From: CAYFXE01 sp964347035 | Lineage (GTDB): Bacteria; Acidobacteriota; Aminicenantia; Aminicenantales; Aminicenantaceae | Assembly: GCA_964347035.1 (NCBI GenBank) | Contig: CAYFXE010000008.1 | Span: 1 to 64,000, forward strand | Length of the DNA stretch: 64,000 nt | Direction of reading: 5' to 3' | Part shown: in pieces, positions 35,313 to 44,504 of the stretch | Position numbering within the stretch: the stretch's first letter is position 1 | Layout: each line of letters starts with the position of its first letter | Notes under the pieces: generated by a model | Database searches by the model: none | Told to the model about the DNA's origin: nothing | Seen by the model: the letters and a program-made list of their open reading frames with translations, nothing else | Program-made: the position numbers and the translations under genes

Positions 35313-38150
35313 TTAAAATTCATAGGAGAGGCCTAAGCGGAAGACCCGTGGAGATTGAATCTCGGTGGCAAACCGCAACGGGAAATCGGGCCCTGTCCAT
35401 TCGTTCTCCTCTGTGGCTAATCCGCTGTTGAAGATGTTAAAACCATCCAGGATAATACTGAACCTTGACCTTCCTAAAACAAATATCTTTTCGAGCCTTA
35501 AATCTAAGGTGAGGTTGTATTCATATCTGGCCACCCCACGAGAAAACGCCTGGATAAAAAACGGGCCTTGGTTAAGCCCTTGAACGATAATCTTGCGCGT
35601 GAAGGGCTGCCCGTCATAGTACTTAAGGATACCAGCAAGTCTTAAACCAAACGACGCTAAATAGTTAAACCCAATCCGGCCAGTGTAGGCTCTGTCGAAA
35701 CGTACCCGGCCTTTGGTGTTGATAAGAGTGTTGGGGTTGTCATACAAAGTGCCAACCACACCATCGTCGTTCTCCCATTCGGTGTTACCCGGATTGGTTG
35801 TTCCTGGGGCCTCAGTCGCCGTCAACGTTAGGAAAAATGTAAATTTCTCTCCGTATCTCTTGATGAGGGTGAGGTCAAGGCCATAATAATGACTTTTTCT
35901 GTCAGGATTCGTCAACAGAAAAAAATCCTGTCCTAATGTTTCGGCACTTTGATTGTAGACGGTGATGGACAGATCGTCATGGTTACCGGGGATGCGGTCA
36001 TCCCCGATGTCGTATATCTCGACAGGTTCATACGAAGAAAAGGGAACGCCTATGTTGAGTGTTTCCACGAGGCCTCTGTGCTCCCTCAAGAATCCGGCTA
36101 CAGTCAGATACCAGTCCTGTCCGAAGACATGATGAAAAGAAACGGATAGTTCATCCACACGAGGCCTTTTTAAGTCCTTGTCTATCTCGGAAAATAAAGG
36201 CCCTTCTCGGCGGAGTAGCTGTCCTGCCTCCTCCTGTTGAAAATTCCCATCCATGTCCCGATCCTCCCAAGCGTAAACCCATCCACCCAAGGCGTTAGGG
36301 TTCCCGTAGGTCAGGTAGTTCAGGGGGAGAGAATAGTACAGACGAGCCAAGGATATCTTTAAAGCTGTAGCCTTAGATTTCGATAGGGGTAGTACAAGCC
36401 CAAACCTTGGAGATACATTAAACCAGTGAATGCTGTCACCGTTTTGACTGAAAGATTTAGGAAGGCCAGGCATCCAGCCATGGCTCGAAACGAGATGAAT
36501 ACCCAGGATCAAAGTTAGAAAACTGGGAAAGCTCATCGCGTCTTGAGCATAGACATTCAAATGGAATGATCTCTCTCGATGCTCGACTGGGGTGTTGAAT
36601 TTCACAATCTCGAGGGGGATACCTTCGAAAAAGCGGAGATGAAGGTCTTCCTGGATATCTTTGGAAGAGGATGAAGAAGCATAATAGAGATCACATCCGT
36701 ACTGTAACCTGTGGTTGGCTTGTCTTACAGTCGTTGTAAAAGAGTCGCCCTTGACTAGAAAATGGAGAGAATATCGTCTGTCCTTGTGGGAGAAGGGAGC
36801 CAAACCAGAGGGAATCTCTTCTAAAATTTCGAGGCCATGTGGACCTGAGAATTCCTGATGAAAATCGGCGTTGATCAAGCCGTGATTAAATCCCAGTCCT
36901 ACGTTGAGGACATGAGCCTTCCTAATCCTGAAGTTCCATAATAGCTGCAGTACGTTGAAAACATCCTTGCGGTCATGGGTGGCAGAAAAAGGGATATTCC
37001 GCCCGGCACCGTATGAAGGCCGATCCAGGACCTGACCCATCCACAGGAAACGCAGGCTTCCCCTGGGAAAAATACTTCTGAGACTGAAAAAGCCAGAGAT
37101 GAGAGAGGCTTTATCCTCCTCAGCATAGTCGGCCACATCCCGTGACAGATGAAAACTGGAAATCGCAGCAGAAAAGAAAAGTTTGTCTGAAATGAGTGGG
37201 CCCGAAATAGCAAAATTTCCTTCGATAAAATGATTAAAAGAATGGCTCTCGGTCATGCCTTCGGCTTCGAGTTCGGGAGTGATATTCGTACTCTGGAATT
37301 TTCTAGGAATAAAAAAAACAGAGGCTTCTCCGTGGTATTCGGCTGTTTCCTGGCGCACCGCCAGGTTGAGATGCCCACCTGGAGAGAGACCACCAGGGAA
37401 AAACCCTCCATTGGTCAATCTTGTGGATTGCAGGGCGAAAAAATCAGGAAAGACGAGTGGCATTCCGGTCCAGTAGGGATCTGTCACATCCAGTCCGTTG
37501 AGGCGGTAAAGGCTCTGTGTCCAGGAACAACCTCCCCGGGCGCTGAATAGAGCTGGTTCGCTGCTCCAGAGTCCTCCGACATCGATGCGGTTGGTGGTAG
37601 CAGAGAGATCCTGATTCTCAACTAGAGACCAAACATTATGTGCCGAAGGCAATTGTCGGATTTGTTTTTGACTGAGAATAGTTTGGTGGAGACAGGTCGT
37701 ATAATCTATTTGGACAGGGGAGGGTGATATCTCTCCTTCTCTAGGCGAAAGGAGGACCTTGAGGTAATACGTTTGAGAAGGCTCGCAGACAAAATCCTTG
37801 GCGACATAGGTATTGACATCATCCCCTTCGAAGATAAGAGTATGCCGCCCGAAGGGGAGGCCCCAAACTCGAAAGATCCCATCAGCATCGCTGTAGATTG
37901 TTGTCTGAAAATGAACCGCTTTATTCTCGACTTGAATTTTTATCCCCTGGAGGGGCTTCTGATCAGCACCGATCACCTTCCCCCAGAGGTTAGCCTGCTC
38001 TTCACTCCGGGAGTAAACCCAGAACAAAAAAACAGAGAGGATGAGGAGGAAGATGAGTGTGTTCTTTTTAGTTCTCAGGTAATTTCTCCTCTCAGTCGTA
38101 ATATTTTTTCTATTTTTCCGTAGACTGTCAAGCACCCCACGTAAGCACAC
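35313..38150 (-). CDS. TonB-dependent receptor with carboxypeptidase-like regulatory domain
   Basis: A large outer-membrane receptor. After a membrane-export segment (LIFLLILSVFLFWVY) comes a CarboxypepD_reg-like domain (ANLWGKVIGADQKPLQGIKI), a plug region (YRLNGLDVTDPYWTG) and a long barrel of alternating aromatic strands ending GLSYEF. It probably imports a peptide, glycan or metal complex with TonB energy; the ligand is unknown. The reading frame opens with GTG at 38150, but a GAGAGGAG seven bases before a CTG at 38078 and a TTGACA at 38131-38126 inside the longer version suggest a shorter protein. It ends at a terminator. Confidence 0.82.
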   Translation of the reverse strand: MCLRGVLDSLRKNRKNITTERRNYLRTKKNTLIFLLILSVFLFWVYSRSEEQANLWGKVIGADQKPLQGIKIQVENKAVHFQTTIYSDADGIFRVWGLPFGRHTLIFEGDDVNTYVAKDFVCEPSQTYYLKVLLSPREGEISPSPVQIDYTTCLHQTILSQKQIRQLPSAHNVWSLVENQDLSATTNRIDVGGLWSSEPALFSARGGCSWTQSLYRLNGLDVTDPYWTGMPLVFPDFFALQSTRLTNGGFFPGGLSPGGHLNLAVRQETAEYHGEASVFFIPRKFQSTNITPELEAEGMTESHSFNHFIEGNFAISGPLISDKLFFSAAISSFHLSRDVADYAEEDKASLISGFFSLRSIFPRGSLRFLWMGQVLDRPSYGAGRNIPFSATHDRKDVFNVLQLLWNFRIRKAHVLNVGLGFNHGLINADFHQEFSGPHGLEILEEIPSGLAPFSHKDRRYSLHFLVKGDSFTTTVRQANHRLQYGCDLYYASSSSSKDIQEDLHLRFFEGIPLEIVKFNTPVEHRERSFHLNVYAQDAMSFPSFLTLILGIHLVSSHGWMPGLPKSFSQNGDSIHWFNVSPRFGLVLPLSKSKATALKISLARLYYSLPLNYLTYGNPNALGGWVYAWEDRDMDGNFQQEEAGQLLRREGPLFSEIDKDLKRPRVDELSVSFHHVFGQDWYLTVAGFLREHRGLVETLNIGVPFSSYEPVEIYDIGDDRIPGNHDDLSITVYNQSAETLGQDFFLLTNPDRKSHYYGLDLTLIKRYGEKFTFFLTLTATEAPGTTNPGNTEWENDDGVVGTLYDNPNTLINTKGRVRFDRAYTGRIGFNYLASFGLRLAGILKYYDGQPFTRKIIVQGLNQGPFFIQAFSRGVARYEYNLTLDLRLEKIFVLGRSRFSIILDGFNIFNSGLATEENEWTGPDFPLRFATEIQSPRVFRLGLSYEF

Positions 38151-38170
38151 CCAAAACCGTAATTAATGCT

Positions 38171-38249
38171 GGGGTCAGGCCTTGTCGTCCGGAAGCGCTG
38201 TGTCTTTATTTTTACCCGAGTACAAAACCTTGGGATAAGGCCTGACCCC
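38171..38249. repeat. Dispersed ~80-bp element with inverted ends (reference copy)
   Basis: GGGGTCAGGCCTT (left) and AAGGCCTGACCCC (right) are perfect 13-base inverted repeats enclosing 53 bases, 79 in all. The interior shares ACCCGAGTA and AAAACCTTGGGAT with the copy at 16006, and its left 34 bases match the window's first bases in reverse. It lies between the divergent receptor and lpdA genes. Confidence 0.85.
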
Positions 38250-38440
38250 AACTCCGGATTTGAAGATGTTTACCTATGGTAATTACTATTTATAATTTCC
38301 AGGTAGAAAGAGTATAATACTGTTTTCCAGATTCTGTGGAAAAAAATCAGTATACTTTCAATTCGAAGCATTGAACTTAAATAGATATTCAGTCGACATT
38401 TCCATTTTGGATGATCTGAAGTCCAGGGAAAGAGCGAAAA

Positions 38441-39841
38441 ATGATTAAGAAATATGATCTAGCGGTTTTGGGAAGCGGCCCAGGAGGTTACGTAGCGGCC
38501 CTCAGAGCGGCCCAACTCAGGAAAAAAGTCGTCATCATCGAGAAAGAAAAGGTCGGAGGGACATGCATCAACTGGGGGTGTATCCCGACTAAGTATCTCC
38601 TTCATCAGGCAAGAATCTACAGGGAGTGTAAGGAGAACAGGAATTTGGAAGGACCTCTGGACCAGGTGACTTTCAACTGGGGAAGAATCCAAGAAGAAAA
38701 ACAAAAAAACGTCGACCGCCTCGTCAAAGGAATAGAATTCTTACTGAAAAGAAACGGTGTCCACCTGATAAAAGGTCACGCCTCATTGCGGAATGAACGA
38801 CAAATTCAGGTCCAGACCGAGGATGAGGAACGAATCTTTGAGTCCGAAAAAACAGTCTTGGCCACAGGCAGCAAACCAGCCAGGTTGCCCTTCCTCTCTC
38901 CGGACGGTAAAGCAGTGCTCACCAGCCGCCAGGCTCTCGAACTCAAAAAAATTCCCAAAAGATTATTGGTCGTCGGTGCCGGAGCCGTAGGACTCGAAAT
39001 CGGAATGATCTTCCAAAAATTCGGGGCCGAGGTCTATGTTCTTGAGATCATGCCTTCCATCCTTCCCGGCGCTGAAAAAGAGTTGACCACGCGATTGGAA
39101 AGAATCCTCAAGACTCAGGGATTCAATATATACACGCATATGAAAATAGAGAAAGCTGTTGTTGAAGAGGACGAGGTCTGCCTCGAAGGACTCTGCCTAA
39201 AGGATCAAAAACCTTTTGAATTCAAAGGAGACAGAGTCTTGTTGGCCGTGGGCAGAATCGCCAACTCGGCAGGGATGGAAGAAGCGAAACTATCCTTAGA
39301 TAAGGCTGGCTTCGTCAAAGTCAATGAGCATCTCGAAACAGAAATCCCAGGAATCTACGCCATAGGCGATTTGATCGGCGGTAAGCTGTTTGCTCATAAA
39401 GCTTCGCATGAAGGCATCATCGCTGTCGAGAATGCCTCGGGGGAAAAAAGAGAGATGAATTATACAGCGCTTCCGATGGCTGTCTACACGGACCCGGAAT
39501 TCTCTTCGGTAGGCTTAACCGAAGATGAAGCAAGGGAAACCGAGATCAAAATCCAGGTGGCATCATTCTCTCTCCAGGCAAGTGGAAGGGCCTTGACCCT
39601 CGGACAGCACGAAGGGCTGGTCAAACTTATCGCCGACCAGAGGGATCGGCTTCTGGGTGCTCATATTCTTTCGCCCCAGGCCAGTGAGCTCATCGCTGAG
39701 GTGAGCTTAGCCATCCAAAAAGAGTTAAGAATTCAAGATATCGCTAAGAATGTTCATGTTCATCCCACGCTATCAGAGGCAGTGATGGAAGCGGCTATGA
39801 AGATTAAAGGACAAGCCATTCATGTTTTAAACACAGAATAG
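38441..39841 (+). CDS. lpdA: Dihydrolipoyl dehydrogenase
   Basis: A 466-residue class I flavoprotein disulfide reductase. The N-terminal FAD loop is LGSGPGGYVAALRAAQL, the redox disulfide is GGTCINWGCIPTK, the NAD loop is VVGAGAVGLEIG, and the C-terminal dimer interface has HVHPTLSEA with the catalytic His and following Glu. It reoxidises dihydrolipoyl groups of 2-oxoacid dehydrogenases or the glycine cleavage system with NAD+. The partner genes are not in the window. AGGGAAAG precedes the ATG. It is a single gene, divergent from the TonB receptor. Confidence 0.92.
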   Translation: MIKKYDLAVLGSGPGGYVAALRAAQLRKKVVIIEKEKVGGTCINWGCIPTKYLLHQARIYRECKENRNLEGPLDQVTFNWGRIQEEKQKNVDRLVKGIEFLLKRNGVHLIKGHASLRNERQIQVQTEDEERIFESEKTVLATGSKPARLPFLSPDGKAVLTSRQALELKKIPKRLLVVGAGAVGLEIGMIFQKFGAEVYVLEIMPSILPGAEKELTTRLERILKTQGFNIYTHMKIEKAVVEEDEVCLEGLCLKDQKPFEFKGDRVLLAVGRIANSAGMEEAKLSLDKAGFVKVNEHLETEIPGIYAIGDLIGGKLFAHKASHEGIIAVENASGEKREMNYTALPMAVYTDPEFSSVGLTEDEARETEIKIQVASFSLQASGRALTLGQHEGLVKLIADQRDRLLGAHILSPQASELIAEVSLAIQKELRIQDIAKNVHVHPTLSEAVMEAAMKIKGQAIHVLNTE

Positions 39842-39868
39842 GCGAGAATATATTTCCTCTTCGTCGAT

Positions 39869-42283
39869 TTAATCTTGTTTTCTGTAGATCTTCAATTCAG
39901 CCACAGACCACCAGAAATTCTTATCCTTGCCGACTTGAATAATTTTCAAGAATCTGATCTTTTCCCCGCGTAACCGAATGTTCTGGACAAGGGAGAGCGG
40001 TGAGGAAATCAAATTCTTGGTGAATTCTCCAGGAGAGTAGGAATATCTGAATGTGCGCCACTCTTTGCCGTCAAGAGAGGTCTCAACACGAATTCTTAAT
40101 GCGTAATCAAACAAAGATTCGCCCAGAAAGAGAGAAGCTTTCCTAACCCTGGTAGGCTCATCAAACTCAACGACAAGAAAATCTCCTGTTCTTTTCGTCC
40201 GGCTTGTTGACCAGACCGTACTGAGATCATCATCTTTGAGAGAAGAAAGATGAAACTGGTTTCGATTGGATTCAATCGTCCATGCCTTAGGCGAAATTTC
40301 CTGCAAATTGATTTCTTCCATCGGCCGCTGCTGATCTTTCTGGTATTCAACTTCATACACAAAATCTTCTCCCAATTCATCTTCAAAAAAATGGGGACGA
40401 CCAGAGGCATAGCTGAATGCCTTCTTCAAGCTCAGATCCGTGAAAAAGTCTTCGCGGATTCTCCGAACAACCCTCTCTCCCTTTTTGTCTCTGTACATCT
40501 TGGGGTGGAGGATAACATATTTTATTCCCAAGGCGTTCAAGATATCGAGGCTCGCCGGGGATGGAAATGTTTCAAAGATTTTTCGAATGTAAAAAATGGC
40601 CGGAGGAAAAAACCCGCTGTAACCATTGATCATCTTTTTCCGATGAAAAATGGAAAAATACATGTAAACGGCATCGCGGCCGATATTCTTATGAAAAGGG
40701 AGTTCCACAACCGGTCCATCTGAAACCTCCCTTTCTAACCATCGGTACGTAGGTGGGATATCGTTCTTGATAGGTATAAATCTTATTCTTTGAGGAAGTG
40801 AAAGATATTCCAGGTTTAAAAAAAGAAGCAAACCGATAGTTCCCCAGATCACAAATCTCTTTCTATCGAATTTTGTTCGAAGATATTTCATCCCAAAACC
40901 AGCGAGGATAACAGTCGAGAAGATCACAAATTCGGCATACCTCGAGGGAACCCTGATTCCTTTAAAACCAGGGAAATGCTCATAGAACCATTTGAAAGGG
41001 AGAGGAAAGATTGAGGTAGAATCCCCGAGGAAGCTCATCGCATTCCCGAATGAAAGGAGGAGTGCCCAACATAAAATGGATAGATAAAGGAAAAAATATC
41101 TGTGCTCTTCGGTCAACTCTCCTTCCACTGGTCGAAGGATGAATCGAACGAGACCAATAAGCAATAAAAGGAGGCCGATGATCAGAACAGGTGATACCTG
41201 TTTAGCCACGTTATGGGCTGTGAGACGGAAGAGTCCTAAATCCAGAGAAAATCCTCCGGTTACTTTTGTCAGTATGATCATGACCAGACTTAAGAGGACA
41301 ATCCCCAAGATAGCTATCCTGAAGTATTTCACCCTCAGACGAAAGAGCTTTTTCTTGTGGATGATAAACAGGGACGCCAGAATCAGGGCTGCGATTCCGG
41401 GACATAAAAAATATTCGTGACGACCAAGTGGGGTGAGCAACTTTGACAAGAATACATTGTTGGGATTGACGGCGAGGTAATTGACCAGATCTGCGCCTTT
41501 TGTTAAGCCCCGCTGAAACCCGAAAGTCTCGAAGAGAGACTTGTAGGGAAGGGAAAAACCAATAAGCACGGCTCCGGCAAAACCCAACGGGATTATGAGT
41601 TGACCGAGGACAGAGAGGCTCATTTTTTGGCGGTAAATCAAGAGACAAACAGGAAGAATCAAGGCCAGGATAGAAAGGAAAAAAAGCCCATAATAGATAC
41701 AACACAAGGCCTGGACAGCAAAGAAAAATGAAAAAAGGACTGAATGTTTAAGACGCCTGTCTGTGAAAAATTTATGAAGATATAAAAAGGCCAGAGGAGT
41801 AGGCCATGCGTAGAGAAGTTGAAGATGGGTCATATGATTGAAATTGAAGGCGTTGAAGGCAAACATGATCCCACAGGCCATCCCGATCACGTTATTTTTT
41901 GTCAAATACCGAACCAAAAGAAACATCGAGATCCCGTTAAGGAGATAAGCGAGAAAAAAAACGAAGTTATAAGCTAGAATTGGGTTTTTTGACAGATAAT
42001 AAATCGGTATGGAGAAGATAGCCTGGGGAAACAGACTCTCTGAGTAGGTCAAGGTCTGTGGATGGGGATAAAAAATATTAGCTTCAAATATCTGGAGAGG
42101 CCGCGAAAACAATTGATGATGCACATGAGAGAGGATCCAGGTATTCAACAGGCAATCAATAGTTCCTGGCATCGCATTGATGGGGTGGAGAGAAAGAGGC
42201 AGAAAATGGATGAACGTTAACAGGATTAGAAAAAGGAGGAAAAGAAAAATGATTTTATTCTTCAAAACTTTAATTTTATCCAT
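39869..42283 (-). CDS. Polytopic GT-C-like membrane protein with C-terminal discoidin domain
   Basis: An 804-residue protein. The first two thirds hold about 11-12 membrane helices with large loops, in the style of GT-C glycosyltransferases that use lipid-linked sugars; the first loop after helix 1 carries acidic and His residues (GTIDCLLNTW). The last 140 residues form an F5/8 type C (discoidin) beta-sandwich (STVWSTSRTKRTGDFLVVEF ... WWSVAELKIY), a carbohydrate- or lipid-binding module. I infer a role in surface glycan synthesis. ATG 42283 is chosen because the promoter at 42291-42319 covers the longer in-frame start (TTG at 42319). Confidence 0.7.
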   Translation of the reverse strand: MDKIKVLKNKIIFLFLLFLILLTFIHFLPLSLHPINAMPGTIDCLLNTWILSHVHHQLFSRPLQIFEANIFYPHPQTLTYSESLFPQAIFSIPIYYLSKNPILAYNFVFFLAYLLNGISMFLLVRYLTKNNVIGMACGIMFAFNAFNFNHMTHLQLLYAWPTPLAFLYLHKFFTDRRLKHSVLFSFFFAVQALCCIYYGLFFLSILALILPVCLLIYRQKMSLSVLGQLIIPLGFAGAVLIGFSLPYKSLFETFGFQRGLTKGADLVNYLAVNPNNVFLSKLLTPLGRHEYFLCPGIAALILASLFIIHKKKLFRLRVKYFRIAILGIVLLSLVMIILTKVTGGFSLDLGLFRLTAHNVAKQVSPVLIIGLLLLLIGLVRFILRPVEGELTEEHRYFFLYLSILCWALLLSFGNAMSFLGDSTSIFPLPFKWFYEHFPGFKGIRVPSRYAEFVIFSTVILAGFGMKYLRTKFDRKRFVIWGTIGLLLFLNLEYLSLPQRIRFIPIKNDIPPTYRWLEREVSDGPVVELPFHKNIGRDAVYMYFSIFHRKKMINGYSGFFPPAIFYIRKIFETFPSPASLDILNALGIKYVILHPKMYRDKKGERVVRRIREDFFTDLSLKKAFSYASGRPHFFEDELGEDFVYEVEYQKDQQRPMEEINLQEISPKAWTIESNRNQFHLSSLKDDDLSTVWSTSRTKRTGDFLVVEFDEPTRVRKASLFLGESLFDYALRIRVETSLDGKEWRTFRYSYSPGEFTKNLISSPLSLVQNIRLRGEKIRFLKIIQVGKDKNFWWSVAELKIYRKQD

Positions 42284-42290
42284 CCTAGAC

Positions 42291-42319
42291 TTTATAATAG
42301 CGAACAACATATTTGTCAA
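42291..42319 (-). promoter_or_regulatory. Strong sigma-70-type promoter, near-leaderless transcript
   Basis: On the minus strand TTGACA (42319-42314), 17 bases, TATAAA (42296-42291). Only seven bases separate the -10 from ATG 42283, so the transcript would start at or within a base or two of the start codon. Confidence 0.65.
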
Positions 42320-42380
42320 AAAAAATCGCGGGAGTGAAATCCTCTTTTTTCTTTCTCACTATTCTGGAGCCTGCTCCTGA

Positions 42381-42410
42381 TTGACAGGCGAGGAGGAGAG
42401 AGAATATAAT
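42381..42410 (+). promoter_or_regulatory. Strong sigma-70-type promoter of the radical SAM gene
   Basis: TTGACA (42381-42386), 18 bases, TATAAT (42405-42410). The start codon at 42430 is only 19 bases past the -10, leaving a leader of about 12 bases without a Shine-Dalgarno. Confidence 0.65.
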
Positions 42411-42429
42411 CAATTTTCCTCAAAAGACA

Positions 42430-44079
42430 ATGAATACGACACAGTTTCTGTATGAAACGGGCTGGTATCCTGAGGAGCACGATGGGACACATCCGTTCCG
42501 CTGGATGAAGAGACAGGCCACTCTCTCTCTCCAGAATTATAATATCAAAGGAAAAAAGTATCTCCTTATCACTGCAGCTGGACATTCCCATCCTGAAGAA
42601 CGAACCGTAGTTCTTGAGCTCTTCCTCAACGGGCATAAAAAAGGGGAGAGAACAATCGACCATGTTTTTAGTTCCTATGCTTTCCTTTTCGAGGAAACAG
42701 GGGATCTCCAGTTTGAATTCAGGTTGAGCGCGGCCCACCAAGTTCCAGGAGATTCAAGAGAATTAGGGATTATGTTTCGACAAATGGAGGTACTATCTCC
42801 CCCTGAAGCAAACCCATTCATAGAGGGATGGTATGTCTTTGAATATGATGATTTTTTCCCGTTTCGCTGGATGAAACAAACGGCTAAAATCAACCTGGCT
42901 TCTCTCGGAGCCAAGCATCATAAATACATTTCATTCTACATCTTCTCTGAATTCTCCGATTTCAGTCAAAAGCTAAAAACTGCTGTGGACGGAAAACTCC
43001 TTTCTGAAATACCATTGCTTCCCAAGTGGAACTTTTACAGCTATGCGCTTCTGCTGCCCCAGCCTGGCGAAGATGGGGAGAAATTTAAAGAAAAGGAAGG
43101 GGAGTGGACCGAGCTTAACCTCTCATTGAGTAAGGTCTATCCTAAAGATTATCACCCGGAGGATCGCCGGGAGTTGGGAATCAGAGTCAGTCCACCCGAA
43201 TTCCACGATGATGAGGAAGCGCATAGAAATTTTATCAGCTTCCATCAGAATGCCATCCTCAACTATCGAGAAATGCTCGAAGGAAAGACAAAACTGGATT
43301 CTTTCCCGCCAAATTTGGGAGTTGACCTGTACGGAAAATGCAACATTAAACCTCCCTGTGTCTACTGTTTGTGGGACCGGATGAAGGAACTGGAAGGCGA
43401 ACATCTGGATACCCCAGTTGATGAAAAAACATTAAAGGAATACGGTCCGTTTTTCCGTTCGGCCCGGCTAATCATCAATTGTTCTTTCGGAGAGCCTCTT
43501 CTTCATCCTCGCTTTGGCAAAATTCTCGACTTCTGCCAGAAACAGCACAAAATCCTCGAAATCTCAACCAACGGACAATCCTTTACCGAGAGGACGATCA
43601 AAGCGCTCGTGGGAAAACCCATCTATCTGTATGTCTCCCTAGATGCGGCTTGCCAAGAGACCTACCAGAAAATCCGGAATGATCGCTGGGAGACCATTGT
43701 TCCCAGCCTCATGCGCCTGAATCAGGCAAGAAAAAAGAACAACAATCTTCCCAAAATCTACATGGTCTTCATGCCGATGAAGGTGAACAAAGGAGATCTT
43801 GAGGCGTATTTCCGGCTTTGTCAAAAAGTTGAAGCCGAGGCGCTCGTCCTTCGTCCTTTGAATTACCTCGAGAATCCTCAGATTGAGATCGATCGAGCCG
43901 GATATCACTTCAATTACGAGAAAGAACTATTACCGCTAGATGAATTGAAGGACATTATTCGCAAATGCGATGAATTTTCTGTAAAATACAGGATTCCTAT
44001 AGCCAATCAATTCGCCTTCGGAGAGCAAGAAGTACCAGATTCAAAGTCTCCACTCACTCCAGAAAAACAACGATTTTAA
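42430..44079 (+). CDS. Radical SAM protein with two N-terminal FRWM beta-modules (5' part of a frameshifted gene)
   Basis: A 549-residue radical SAM protein. Two copies of a beta-sandwich-like module open it: residues 11-122 (GWYPEEHDGTHPFRWM ... DSRELGI) and 132-254 (GWYVFEYDDFFPFRWM ... DRRELGI), a duplication of a type found with glycan enzymes. The radical SAM core follows with Cys304, Cys310 and Cys313 in CNIKPPCVYC, an unusual CX5CX2C spacing, and SFGEP in place of GGEP. The frame stops at 44077 just where the SPASM tail begins in another frame. I infer an oxidative or other modification of a glycan or small molecule; the substrate is unknown. Confidence 0.75.
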   Translation: MNTTQFLYETGWYPEEHDGTHPFRWMKRQATLSLQNYNIKGKKYLLITAAGHSHPEERTVVLELFLNGHKKGERTIDHVFSSYAFLFEETGDLQFEFRLSAAHQVPGDSRELGIMFRQMEVLSPPEANPFIEGWYVFEYDDFFPFRWMKQTAKINLASLGAKHHKYISFYIFSEFSDFSQKLKTAVDGKLLSEIPLLPKWNFYSYALLLPQPGEDGEKFKEKEGEWTELNLSLSKVYPKDYHPEDRRELGIRVSPPEFHDDEEAHRNFISFHQNAILNYREMLEGKTKLDSFPPNLGVDLYGKCNIKPPCVYCLWDRMKELEGEHLDTPVDEKTLKEYGPFFRSARLIINCSFGEPLLHPRFGKILDFCQKQHKILEISTNGQSFTERTIKALVGKPIYLYVSLDAACQETYQKIRNDRWETIVPSLMRLNQARKKNNNLPKIYMVFMPMKVNKGDLEAYFRLCQKVEAEALVLRPLNYLENPQIEIDRAGYHFNYEKELLPLDELKDIIRKCDEFSVKYRIPIANQFAFGEQEVPDSKSPLTPEKQRF

Positions 44080-44080
44080 T

Positions 44081-44503
44081 ATGGAAACAGAAAACACGGT
44101 ACAAAAAGAACCTGTCTTGCCAGAGACAGGAGAGAGTCAAACCGCTCGCTCCCCTCTCTGTCGAGAACCTTGGGAGAGCTATTACATCCTGAGGCGAGGA
44201 ATCCTGCCCTGTTGTCATGGAAGCCAGCCTATTGCTCCCATGTCCGAATGGGAAACAGCCTGGAATTCCCCTCGATTGCAAGAGATTAGACGCTACCTCA
44301 GCCAGGGAAAGTTAAGCCCTTATTGTTTAGACAGCCTCTCTTGTCCGATTGTCCAGAGGCATTTGGCTGAACAGAGAGAAAAATCTCTGTTTTCTTATTT
44401 ATCTCCCCAGCAAAGACCAGCGCTTCTCCGGTTTTTGAATAGAGTTTTTTTCAGGTTGCCCGGCCGAGCCTACCGGGCCTTACGAGAGAGAAGAGAGAAA
44501 TAG
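44081..44503 (+). CDS. SPASM-like tail of the radical SAM protein (3' part of a frameshifted gene)
   Basis: A 140-residue continuation in another frame, starting one base after the stop of the preceding gene. CREPWESYYILRRGILPCC and NSPRLQEIRRYLSQGK, then YCLDSLSCPIV, are the pattern of SPASM/twitch tails of radical SAM proteins, which bind auxiliary Fe-S clusters. In the second frame the sequence is open upstream across the junction, so a single-base change near the A-run at 44063-44067 would join the two parts. It could also be a separate subunit translated by coupling (TAATATG), but no Shine-Dalgarno is present. Confidence 0.65.
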   Translation: METENTVQKEPVLPETGESQTARSPLCREPWESYYILRRGILPCCHGSQPIAPMSEWETAWNSPRLQEIRRYLSQGKLSPYCLDSLSCPIVQRHLAEQREKSLFSYLSPQQRPALLRFLNRVFFRLPGRAYRALRERREK

Positions 44504-44504
44504 G

